From Megalopta genalis (lineage: Eukaryota > Arthropoda > Insecta > Hymenoptera > Halictidae): a stretch of DNA of 64,000 bases. The stretch's first letter is position 1; every line of letters begins with the position of its first letter. The stretch spans positions 124,001 through 188,000 of the forward strand of contig NW_027476305.1 in assembly GCF_051020955.1 (NCBI RefSeq), read 5' to 3'. The notes under the pieces were generated by a model. That model made no database searches, was not told where the DNA came from, and saw nothing but the letters and a program-made list of their open reading frames with translations. Positions 1-12,500 of the stretch are shown here, piece by piece. A program made the position numbers and the translations under genes.

Positions 1-2452
1 CATGGATTTGAAGCTAAACCTTATACATCACATTGATTTGAAGCTAAATCATGTGTTTCGCATGGTTTTGAAGGTAACTCGTTTGTTTCGCATGCAGTTG
101 TAGCTAACTAATGTATGTCACAAGTATTTGTAGCTAAACCATCTGTCTCGCATGGATTTGAAGCTAAGCCATCTACTTCGCATTGATTTGAAGCTAAATC
201 ATTTGTTTCGCATGGAATTGAAGCTACCTCGTTTGTTCCTCCAGCTTTTGAAGCTATATCATTTATATCGGAAGTATTTGAAGCTAAAATCATATGTGTC
301 GTATGTATTTGAAGCTGAACCTTCTACTTCGCATTGATTTGAAGCTAAATCATGCGTAACGCATGGATTTTCATGCTAACTCGTTTGATTCGTCTGCATT
401 TGAAGCTATATCGCTTATATCCCAAGTGTTTGAAGTTAAATCATTTGTTTCACTTGGATTTGAAGCTAAACCTTCTATATAGAATTGATTTGAAGCTTAA
501 TCATGTGTTTTGCATGGATTTAAAGCTAACTCGTTTGTTTCCCCTGCATTTGAAGCTATATCAATTATATCGCAAGTATCTGATGCTAAATCGTTTGTTT
601 CGCTTGGATTTGAAGCTAAACCTTCTACATCGTATTGATTTGAAGCTAAATCATGTGTTTCGCATGGAGTTGAAGCTAAACCTTCTATATAGCATTGATT
701 TGAAGCTAAACCTTCTACATCTTATTTATTTGAACCTAAATCATTTGATTCGCATGGATTTGAAGCTAATCCTTCTACATCGCATTGATTTGAAGCTAAA
801 TCATGTGTTTCGCATGGTTTTGAAGGTAACTCGTTTGTTTCGCATGCAGTTGTAGCTAACTAATGTATGTCACAAGTATTTGTAGCTAAACGATCTGTTT
901 CGCATGGATTTGAAGCTAAGCCATCTACATCGCATTGATTTGAAGCTAAATCGTTTGTTTCGCATGGAATTGAAGCTACCTCGTTTGTTCCTCCGGCTTT
1001 TGAAGCTATATCATTTATATCGAAAGTATTTGATGCTAAATCATATGTGTCGTATGTATTTGAAGCTGAAGCTTCTACATCGTATTGATTTGAAGCAAAA
1101 TCTAGTGTATCGCATGGATTTGAAGCTATACTTTCTACATCGCATTGATTTCCAGCTGAATCATGTGTTTGGCATGCATTTGAAGCTAACTCGTTCGTTT
1201 CGCCTGTATTTGAAGCTATATCACTTATATCGCAAGTATTTGAAGCTGAATCTTTCGTTACGCATGAATTTGAAGCTAAGCCTTCTACTTCGTATTTATT
1301 TGAAGCTAAATCATGTCTTTCGCATGGATTTGAAGCTAACTCGTTTTTTTCCGCCTACATTTGAAGCTATATCATGTTTATCATAAGTATTTGAAGCTAA
1401 ACCATTTGTTTCGCATGGATTTGAAGCTAAGCCTTCTACTTCGAATTAATTGGAAGCTAAATCACGTGTTTTGCATGGATTTGAAGCTAATCCTTCTACA
1501 TCGCATTGCTTTGAAGCTAAGTCATGTGTTTCGCATGGGTTTGAAGCTAACTCGTTTGTTTCGCATGCAGTTGAAGCTAAATCATGTCTTTCACAAGTAT
1601 TTGAAGCTGAATCATTTGTTTCGCTTGGATTTGAAGCTAAACCTTCTACATAGCATTGATTTGAAGCTTAATCATGTGTTTCCCTTGGATATGAAGCTAA
1701 ATCATGTGTTTCGCGCAGATGTGAAGCTAACTTGTTTGTTTCGCATGCATTTGAAGCTATATCACTTATGTCGCAAGTATCTGAATCTTAATCATTTGTC
1801 TCGCATGGATTTGATGCTAAGACATGGATTTGATGCTAAATCATCAGTTTCGCAGGAATTTGAAGCTAACTCGTTCGTTTCGCCTGTATTTGAAGCTATA
1901 TCACTTATATCGCAAGTATTTGAAGCTGAATCTTTCGTTTCGCATGAATTTAAAGCTAAGCCATCTACTTCGCATTGATTTGAAGCTAAATCATTTGTTT
2001 CGCATCGAATTGAAGCTACCTCGTTTGTTCCACCAGCTTTTGAAGCTATATCATTTATATCGGAAGTATTTGAAACTAAATCATATGTGTCGTATGTATT
2101 TGAAGCTGAAGCTTCTACATCGTATTGATTTGAAGCTAAATCTAGTGTATCGCATGGATTTGAAGCTATACTTTCTACATCGCATTGATTTGCAGCTAAA
2201 TCATGTGTTTTCGTATGGATTTGAAGCTACCTCGTTTGTTCCTCCAGCTTTTGAAGCTATATCATTTATATCGGAAGTATTTGAAGCTAAATCATATGTG
2301 TCGTATGTATTTGAAGCTGAACCTTCTACATCGCATTGATTTGAAGCTAAATCTAGTGTATCGCATGGATTTGAAGCTAACTCGTTCGTTTCGCCTGCAG
2401 TTGTATCTACAGCACTTATATCGCAAGTATTTGAAGCTGAATCATGTGTATC
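1..2452. repeat. Left-edge block, with a partial diverged copy of the 2.3-kb higher-order repeat
   Basis: The order of unit types from about 780 to 1600 matches 3,930-4,750 in the first full 2.3-kb repeat to the right (offset about 3,146). The match includes rare units such as TGAAGCAAAATCTAGTG and TTTCCAGCTGAATC. It breaks down after about 1,600, where other unit types follow. Odd-length units are visible near 288 (an extra A in an A run) and near 1,352 (an expanded T run). Nothing except repeat units is present. Confidence 0.8.
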
Positions 2453-4768
2453 GCGTGGATTATGAAGCTAACTCGTTTTGATTAGTCTGCATTTGAAGCT
2501 ATATCACTTATACCCCAAGTGTTTGAAGCTAAATCATTTGTTTCGCATGGATTTGAAGCTAAACCTTCTACATCCCATGGATTTGATGCTAAATCATGTG
2601 TATCGCATGGATTTGAAGCTAACTAGTTCTTTGCGCATGCAGTTAAATCTAAATAACGTATATCACAAGTATTTGAAGCTAAACCATATGTTTCGCATGG
2701 ATTTGAAGCTAAGCCTTCTACTTCGCATTAATTGGTAGCTAAATGACGAGTTTTGCATGGATTTGAAGCTAATCCTTCTACATCGCATTGATTTGAAGCT
2801 AAATCATGTGTTTCGCATGGATTTGAAGCTAACTCGTTTGTTTCGCATGCAGCTGAAGCTAAATCATGTCTTTCACAAGTATTTGAAGATGAACCATTTG
2901 AATCGCATGGATTTGAACTTGATCCTTCTACTTCGCACTGATTTGCAGCTAAATAATGTGTTTCGCATGGATTTGAAGCTAAACCTTCTACATCCCATGG
3001 ATTTGAAGCTAAATCATGTGTTTGGCATGGTTTTGAAGCTAAACCTTCTACATCGCATTGATTTGCAGCTGAATAATGTGTTTCGCATGCATTTGAAGCT
3101 AACTCGTTCGTTTCGCCTGTATTTGAAGCTGTATCACTTATATCGCAAGTATTTGAAGCTGAATCTTTCGTTTCGCATGAATTTAAAGCTAAGCCTTCTA
3201 CTTCGTACTTATTTGAAGCTAAATCTAGTGTATCGCATGGATTTGAAGCTAAACCTTATACATCGCATTGATTTGAAGCTAAATCATGTGTTTCGCATGG
3301 ATTTGAAGCTAACTCGTTTGTTTCGCATGCAGTTGTAGCTAAATAATGTATATCACAAGTATTTGTAGCTAAACCATTTGTTTCGCATGGTTTTGTAGCT
3401 AAGCCATCTACTTCGCATTGATTTGAAGCTAAATCGTTTGTTTCGCATGGAATTGAAGCTACCTCGTTTGTTCCTCCAGCTTTTGAAGCTATATCATTTA
3501 TATCGGAAGTATTTGATGCTAAATCATATGTGTCGTATGTATTTGAAGCTGAAGCTTCTACATCGTATTGATTTGAAGCAAAATCTAGTGTATCGCATGG
3601 ATTTGAAGCTATACTTTCTACATCGCATTGATTTCCAGCTGAATCATGTGTTTCGCATGCATTTGAAGCTAACTCGTTCGTTTCGCCTGTATTTGAAGCT
3701 ATATCACTTATATCGCAAGTATTTGAAGCTGAATCTTTCGTTTCGCATGAATTTATAGCGAAGCCTTCTACTTCGTATTTATTTGAAGCTAAATCATGTG
3801 TTTTCGCATGGATTTGAAGCTACCTCGTTTGTTCCTCCTGCTTTTGAAGCTATATCATTTATATCGGAAGTATTTGAAGCTAAATCATATGTGTCGTATG
3901 TATTTGAAGCTGAAACCTTCTACATCGCATTGATTTGAAGCTAAATCATGTGTTTTCGCATGGTTTTGAAGGTAACTCGTTTGTTTCGCATGCAGTTGTA
4001 GCTAACTAATGTATGTCACAAGTATTTGTAGCTAAACGATCTGTTTCGCATGGATTTGAAGCTAAGCCATCTACATCGCATTGATTTGAAGCTAAATCGT
4101 TTGTTTCGCATGGAATTGAAGCTACCTCGTTTGTTCTTCCAGCTTTTGAAACTATATCATTTATATCGAAAGTATTTGATGCTAAATCATATGTGTCGTA
4201 TGTATTTGAAGCTGAAGCTTCTACATCGTATTGATTTGAAGCAAAATCTAGTGTATCGCATGGATTTGAAGCTATACTTTCTACATCGCATTGATTTCCA
4301 GCTGAATCATGTGTTTCGCATGCATTTGAAGCTAACTCGTTCGTTTCGCCTGTATTTGAAGCTATATCACTTATATCGCAAGTATTTGAAGCTGAATCTT
4401 TCGTTACGCATGAATTTGAAGCTAAGCCTTCTACTTCGTATTTATTTGAAGCTAAATCATGTCTTTCGCATGGATTTGAAGCTAACTCGTTTTTTCCGCC
4501 TACATTTGAAGCTATATCATGTATATCATAAGTATTTGAAGCTAAACCATTTGTTTCGCATGGATTTGAAGCTAAGCCTTCTACTTCGAATTAATTGGAA
4601 GCTAAATCACGTGTTTTGCATGGATTTTGAAGCTAATCCTTCTACATCGCATTGCTTTGAAGCTAAGTCATGTGTTTCGCATGGATTTGAAGCTAACTCG
4701 TTTGTTTCGCATGCAGTTGAAGCTAAATCATGTCTTTCACAAGTATTTGAAGCTGAATCATGTATATC
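2453..4768. repeat. 2.3-kb higher-order repeat, copy 1 (2,316 bp)
   Basis: The copy starts at the marker GCGTGGATTATGAAG (2453), which recurs at 4769 and 7075. Its length equals 77 units plus 6 bp. The 6 bp are accounted for by six 1-bp insertions that I can place: in the marker (about 2,461), TTTT at about 2,477, 3,808 and 3,955, an extra A near 3,914, and an extra T near 4,625. Unit order is the same as in copy 2. Boundaries are set by the marker and could be shifted to any equivalent point in the cycle. Confidence 0.88.
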
Positions 4769-7074
4769 GCGTGGATTATGAAGCTAACTCGTTTGATTAG
4801 TCTGCATTTGAAGCTATATCACTTATACCCCAAGTGTTTGAAACTAAATCATTTGTTTCGCATGGATTTGAAGCTAAACCTTCTACATCCCATGGATTTG
4901 ATGCTAAATCATTTGTTTCGCATGGATTTGAAGCTAACTAGTTCTTTGCGCATGCAGTTAAATCTAAATAACGTATATCACAAGTATTTGAAGCTAAACC
5001 ATATGTTTCGCATGGATTTGAAGCTAAGCCTTCTACTTCGCATTAATTGGTAGCTAAATGACGAGTTTTGCATGGATTTGAAGCTAATCCTTCTACATCG
5101 CATTGATTTGAAGCTAAATCATGTGTTTCGCATGGATTTGAAGCTAACTCGTTTGTTTCGCATGCAGCTGAAGCTAAATCATGTCTTTCACAAGTATTTG
5201 AAGATGAACCATTTGAATCGCATGGATTTGAACTTGATCCTTCTACTTCGCACTGATTTGCAGCTAAATAATGTGTTTCGCATGGATTTGAAGCTAAACC
5301 TTCTACATCCCATGGATTTGAAGCTAAATCATGTGTTTGGCATGGTTTTGAAGCTAAACCTTCTACATCGCATTGATTTGCAGCTGAATAATGTGTTTTC
5401 GCATGCATTTGAAGCTAACTCGTTCGTTTCGCCTGTATTTGAAGCTGTATCACTTATATCGCAAGTATTTGAAGCTGAATCTTTCGTTTCGCATGAATTT
5501 AAAGCTAAGCCTTCTACTTCGTATTTATTTGAAGCTAAATCTAGTGTATCGCATGGATTTGAAGCTAAACCTTATACATCGCATTGATTTGAAGCTAAAT
5601 CATGTGTTTCGCATGGATTTGAAGCTAACTCGTTTGTTTCGCATGCAGTTGTAGCTAAATAATGTATATCACAAGTATTTGTAGCTAAACCATTTGTTTC
5701 GCATGGTTTTGTAGCTAAGCCATCTACTTCGCATTGATTTGAAGCTAAATCGTTTGTTTCGCATGGAATTGAAGCTACCTCGTTTGTTCCTCCAGCTTTT
5801 GAAGCTATATCATTTATATCGGAAGTATTTGATGCTAAATCATATGTGTCGTATGTATTTGAAGCTGAAGCTTCTACATCGTATTGATTTGAAGCAAAAT
5901 CTAGTGTATCGCATGGATTTGAAGCTATACTTTCTACATCGCATTGATTTCCAGCTGAATCATGTGTTTCGCATGCATTTGAAGCTAACTCGTTCGTTTC
6001 GCCTGTATTTATATCACTTATATCGCAAGTATTTGAAGCTGAATCTTTCGTTTCGCATGAATTTATAGCGAAGCCTTCTACTTCGTATTTATTTGAAGCT
6101 AAATCATGTGTTTCGCATGGATTTGAAGCTACCTCGTTTGTTCCTCCTGCTTTTGAAGCTATATCATTTATATCGGAAGTATTTGAAGCTAAATCATATG
6201 TGTCGTATGTATTTGAAGCTGAACCTTCTACATCGCATTGATTTGAAGCTAAATCATGTGTTTCGCATGGTTTTGAAGGTAACTCGTTTGTTTCGCATGC
6301 AGTTGTAGCTAACTAATGTATGTCACAAGTATTTGTAGCTAAACGATCTGTTTCGCATGGATTTGAAGCTAAGCCATCTACATCGCATTGATTTGAAGCT
6401 AAATCGTTTGTTTCGCATGGAATTGAAGCTACCTCGTTTGTTCTTCCAGCTTTTGAAACTATATCATTTATATCGAAAGTATTTGATGCTAAATCATATG
6501 TGTCGTATGTATTTGAAGCTGAAGCTTCTACATCGTATTGATTTGAAGCAAAATCTAGTGTATCGCATGGATTTGAAGCTATACTTTCTACATCGCATTG
6601 ATTTCCAGCTGAATCATGTGTTTCGCATGCATTTGAAGCTAACTCGTTCGTTTCGCCTGTATTTGAAGCTATATCACTTATATCGCAAGTATTTGAAGCT
6701 GAATCTTTCGTTACGCATGAATTTGAAGCTAAGCCTTCTACTTCGTATTTATTTGAAGCTAAATCATGTCTTTCGCATGGATTTGAAGCTAACTCGTTTT
6801 TTCCGCCTACATTTGAAGCTATATCATGTATATCATAAGTATTTGAAGCTAAACCATTTGTTTCGCATGGATTTGAAGCTAAGCCTTCTACTTCGAATTA
6901 ATTGGAAGCTAAATCACGTGTTTTGCATGGATTTGAAGCTAATCCTTCTACATCGCATTGCTTTGAAGCTAAGTCATGTGTTTCGCATGGATTTGAAGCT
7001 AACTCGTTTGTTTCGCATGCAGTTGAAGCTAAATCATGTCTTTCACAAGTATTTGAAGCTGAATCATGTATATC
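4769..7074. repeat. 2.3-kb higher-order repeat, copy 2 (2,306 bp)
   Basis: Unit order matches copies 1 and 3. Length is 77 units minus 4 bp: +1 in the marker, +1 at about 5,398 (TTTT), and a 6-bp deletion near 6,010 where a unit reads CTGTATTTATATCAC instead of carrying the GAAGCT core. Most T-run insertions seen in copy 1 are absent here, so those are private to copy 1. Confidence 0.88.
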
Positions 7075-9504
7075 GCGTGGATTATGAAGCTAACTCGTTT
7101 GATTAGTCTGCATTTGAAGCTATATCACTTATACCCCAAGTGTTTGAAACTAAATCATTTGTTTCGCATGGATTTGAAGCTAAACCTTCTACATCCCATG
7201 GATTTGATGCTAAATCATTTGTTTCGCATGGATTTGAAGCTAACTAGTTCTTTGCGCATGCAGTTAAATCTAAATAACGTATATCACAAGTATTTGAAGC
7301 TAAACCATATGTTTCGCATGGATTTGAAGCTAAGCCTTCTACTTCGCATTAATTGGTAGCTAAATGACGAGTTTTGCATGGATTTGAAGCTAATCCTTCT
7401 ACATCGCATTGATTTGAAGCTAAATCATGTGTTTCGCATGGATTTGAAGCTAACTCGTTTGTTTCGCATGCAGCTGAAGCTAAATCATGTCTTTCACAAG
7501 TATTTGAAGATGAACCATTTGAATCGCATGGATTTGAACTTGATCCTTCTACTTCGCACTGATTTGCAGCTAAATAATGTGTTTCGCATGGATTTGAAGC
7601 TAAACCTTCTACATCCCATGGATTTGAAGCTAAATCATGTGTTGGCATGGTTTTGAAGCTAAACCTTCTACATCGCATTGATTTGCAGCTGAATAATGTG
7701 TTTCGCATGCATTTGAAGCTAACTCGTTCGTTTCGCCTGTAATTGAAGCTGTATCACTTATATCGCAAGTATTTGAAGCTGAATCTTTCGTTTCGCATGA
7801 ATTTAAAGCTAAGCCTTCTACTTCGTATTTATTTGAAGCTAAATCTAGTGTATCGCATGGATTTGAAGCTAAACCTTATACATCGCATTGATTTGAAGCT
7901 AAATCATGTGTTTCGCATGGATTTGAAGCTAACTAGTTTGTTTCGCATGCAGTTGTAGCTAAATAATGTATATCACAAGTATTTGTAGCTAAACCATTTG
8001 TTTCGCATGGATTTGTAGCTAAGCCATCTACTTCGCATTGATTTGAAGCTAAATCGTTTGTTTCGCATGGAATTGAAGCTACCTCGTTTGTTCCTCCAGC
8101 TTTTGAAGCTATATCATTTATATCGGAAGTATTTGATGCTAAATCATATGTGTCGTATGTATTTGAAGCTGAAGCTTCTACATCGTATTGATTTGAAGCA
8201 AGATCTAGTGTATCGCATGGATTTGAAGCTATACTTTCTACATCGCACTGATTTGCAGCTATATAATGTGTTTCGCATGGATTTGAAGCTAAACCTTCTA
8301 CATCCCATGGATTTGAAGCTAAATCATGTGTTTGGCATGGTTTTGAAGCTAAACCTCCTACATCGCATTGATTTGCAGCTGAATCATGTGTTTCGCATGC
8401 ATTTGAAGCTAACTCGTTCGTTTCGCCTGTATTTGAAGCTATATCACTTATATCGCAAGTATTTGAAGCTGACTCTTTCGTTTCGCATGAATTTATAGCT
8501 AAGCCTTCTACTTCGTATTTATTTGAAGCTAAATCATGTGTTTCGCATGGATTTGAAGCTACCTCGTTTGTTCCTCCTGCTTTTGAAGCTATATCATTTA
8601 TATCGGAAGTATTTGAAGCTAAATCATATGTGTCGTATGTATTTGAAGCTGAACCTTCTACATCGCATTGATTTGAAGCTAAATCATGTGTTTCGCATGG
8701 TTTTGAAGGTAACTCGTTTGTTTCGCATGCAGTTGTAGCTAACTAATGTATGTCACAAGTATTTGTAGCTAAACCATCTGTTTCACATGGATTTGAAGCT
8801 AAGCCATCTACATCGCATTGATTTGAAGGTAAATCGTTTGTTTCGCATGGAATTGAAGCTACCTCGTTTGTTCCTCCAGCTTTTGAAGCTATATCATTTA
8901 TATCGAAAGTATTTGATGCTAAATCATATGTGTCGTATGTATTTGAAGCTGAAGCTTCTACATCGTATTGATTTGAAGCAAAATCTAGTGTATCGCATGG
9001 ATTTGAAGTTATACTTTCTACATCGCATTGATTTCCAGCTGAATCATGTGTTTCGCATGCATTTGAAGCTAACTCGTTCGTTTCGCCTGTATTTGAAGCT
9101 ATATCACTTATATCGCAAGTATTTGAAGCTGAATCTTTCGTTTCGCATGAATTTAAAGCTAAGCCATCTACTTCGCATTGATTTGAAGCTAAATCATTTG
9201 TTTCGCATGGAATTGAAGCTACCTCGTTTGTTCCACCAGCTTTTGAAGCTATATCATTTATATCGGAAGTATTTGAAACTAAATCATATGTGTCGTATGT
9301 ATTTGAAGCTGAACCTTCTACATCGCATTCATTTGAAGCTAAATCTAGTTTATCTTATGGATTTGAAGCTAAACCTTCTACATCGCATTGATTTGCAGCT
9401 AAATCATGTGTTTCGCATGGATTTGAAGCTAACTCGTTCGTTTCGCCTGCAGTTGAATCTACATCACTTATATCGCAAGTATTTGAAGCTGAATCATGTG
9501 TATC
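7075..9504. repeat. 2.3-kb higher-order repeat, copy 3 (2,430 bp, four extra units)
   Basis: The copy follows copy 2 unit by unit but gains four units (120 bp) at about 8,250-8,370. The inserted stretch resembles units at about 7,560-7,690 in the same copy. A 1-bp loss (GTGTTGGCATGG, about 7,641) offsets the 1-bp gain in the marker, giving exactly 81 x 30 bp. After about 9,150 the unit order departs from copies 1 and 2 and becomes that of the next family. The last 0.8 kb also lies inside the 6.76-kb duplication. Confidence 0.82.
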
Positions 9505-12500
9505 GCGTGGATTTTGAAGCTAACTCGTTTGATTAGTCTGCATTTGAAGCTATATCACTTATACCCCAAGTGTTTGAAGCTAAATCATTTGTTTCGCATG
9601 GATTTGAAGCTAAACCTTCTACATCCCATGGATTTGATGCTAAATCATGTGTTTCGCATGGTTTTGATGGTAACTCGTTTGTTTCGCATGCAGTTGTAGC
9701 TAACTAATGTATGTCACAAGTATTTGTAGCTAAACCATCTGTTTCGCATGGATTTAGAGCTAAGCCTTCTACTTCGCATTAATTGGAAGCTAAATCATTT
9801 GTTTCGCATGGAATTGAAGCTACCTCGTTTGTTCCTCCAACTTTTGAAGCTATATCATTTATATCGGAAGTATTTGAAGCTGAATCTTTCGTTTCGCATG
9901 AATTTAAAGCTAAGCCTTCTACTTCGTATTTATTTGAAGCTAAATCATGTGTTTCGCATGGATTTGAAGCTAACTCGTTTGTTTCGCATGGGTTTTGATG
10001 CTAAGTCTCCTAGAACGCACTGATTTGAAGCTAAATCATGTCTTTCGTATGGATTTTAAGCTAACTCGTTCGTTTCGCATGCAGTTGTAGCTAAATAACG
10101 TATATCACAAGTATTTATAGCTAAACAATTTGTTTCGCATGGATTTGAAGCTAAACCTTCTACTTCGTATTGATTTGCAGCTAAATCATTTGTTTCGCAT
10201 GGAATTGAAGCTACCTCGTTTGTTCCTCCAGCTTTTGAAGCTATATCATTTATATCGGAAGTATTTGAAGCTAAATCATATGTGTCGTATGTATTTGAAG
10301 CTGAACCTTCTACATCGCATTGATTTGAAGCTAAATCATGTGTTTCGCATGGATTTGAAGCTAACTCGTTTGTTTCGCATGCAGTTGTAGCTAACTAATG
10401 TATGTCACAAGTATTTGTAGCTAAACCATCTGTTTCGCATGGATTTGAAGCTAAGCCATCTACTTCGCATTGATTTGAAGCTGAATCATTTGTTTCGCAT
10501 GGAATTGAAGCTACCTCGTTTGTTCCTCCAACTTTTGAAGCTATATCATTTATATCGGAAGTATTTGAATCTAAATCATATGTGTCGTATGTATTTGAAG
10601 CTGAACCTTCTACATCGCATTGATTTGAAGCTAAATCATGTGTTTCGCATGGATTTTAAGCTAACTCGTTTGTTTCGCATGCAGTTGAAGCTAAATCATG
10701 TCTTTCACAAGTATTTGAAGATGAACCATTTGAATCGCATGGATTTGAACCTGATCCTTCTACTTCGCACTGATTTGCAGCTAAATAATGTGTTTTGCAT
10801 GGATTTGAAGCTAAACCTTCTACATACCATGGATTTGAAGCTAAATCATGTGTTTGGCATGGTTTTGAAGCTAAACCTCCTACATCGCATTGATTTGCAG
10901 CTGAATCATGTGTTTCGCATGCATTTGAAGCTAACTCGTTCGTTTCGCCTTTATTTGAAGCTATATCACATATATCGCAAGTATTTGAAGCTGAATCTTT
11001 CGTTTCGCATGAATTTAAAGCTAAGCCTTCTACTTCGTATTTATTTGAAGCTAAATCATGTGTTTCCCATGGATTTGAAGCTAACTCGTTTGTTTCGCAT
11101 GGGTTTTGATGCTAAGCCTCCTAGAACGCACTGATTTGAAGCTAAATCATGTCTTTCGTATGGATTTTAAGCTAACTCGTTCGTTTCGCATGCAGTTGTA
11201 GCTAAATAACGTATATCACAAGTATTTATAGCTAAACAATTTGTTTCGCATGGATTTGAAACTAAACCTTCTACTTCGTATTGATTTGCAGCTAAATCAT
11301 TTGTTTCGCATGGAATTGAAGCTACCTCGTTTGTTCCTCCAGCTTTTGAAGCTATATCTTTTATATCGGAAGTATTTGAAGCTAAATCATATGTGTCGTA
11401 TGTATTTGAAGCTGAACCTTCTACATCGCATTGATTTGAAGCTAAATCATGTGTTTCGCATGGATTTGAAGCTAACTCGTTTGTTTCGCATGCAGTTGTA
11501 GCTAACTAATGTATGTCACAAGTATTTGTAGCTAAACCATCTGTTTCGCACGGATTTGAAGCTAAGCCATCTACTTCGCATTGATTTGAAGCTAAATCAT
11601 TTGTTTCGCATGGAATTGAAGCTACCTCGTTTGTTCCACCAGCTTTTGAAGCTATATCATTTATATCGGAAGTATTTGAAACTAAATCATATGTGTCGTA
11701 TGTATTTGAAGCTGAACCTTCTACATCGCATTGATTTGAAGCTAAATCTAGTTTATCTTATGGATTTGAAGCTAAACCTTCTACATCGCATTGATTTGCA
11801 GCTAAATCATGTGTTTCGCATGGATTTGAAGCTAACTCGTTCGTTTCGCCTGCAGTTGAATCTACATCACTTATATCGCAAGTATTTGACGCTGAATCAT
11901 GTGTATCGCGTGGATTTTGAAGCTAACTCGTTTGATTAGTCTGCATTTGAAGCTATATCACTTATACCCCAAGTGTTTGAAGCTAAATCATTTGTTTCGC
12001 ATGGATTTGAAGCTAAACCTTCTACATCCCATGGATTTGATGCTATATCATGTGTTTCGCATGGTTTTGAAGGTAACTCGTTTGTTTCGCATGCAGTTGT
12101 AGCTAACTAATGTATGTCACAAGTATTTGTAGCTAAACCATCTGTTTCGCATGGATTTAGAGCTAAGCCTTCTACTTCGCATTAATTGGAAGCTAAATCA
12201 TTTGTTTCGCATGGAATTGAAGCTACCTCGTTTGTTCCTCCAACTTTTGAAGCTATATCATTTATATCGGAAGTATTTGAAACTAAATCATATGTGTCGT
12301 ATGTATTTGAAGCTGAACCTTCTACATCGCATTGATTTGAAGCTAAATCATGTGTTTCGCATGGATTTTAAGCTAACTCGTTTGTTTCGCATGCAGTTGA
12401 AGCTAAATCATGTCTTTCACAAGTATTTGAAGATGAACCATTTGAATCGCATGGATTTGAACCTGATCCTTCTACTTCGCACTGATTTGCAGCTAAATAA

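Noticed and set aside
1450..1653. Second plus frame reading HGFEAKSCVS-type peptides
   Set aside because: Every CATTGATTT unit gives a TGA in this frame, so it is open only over short runs or after a frameshift.
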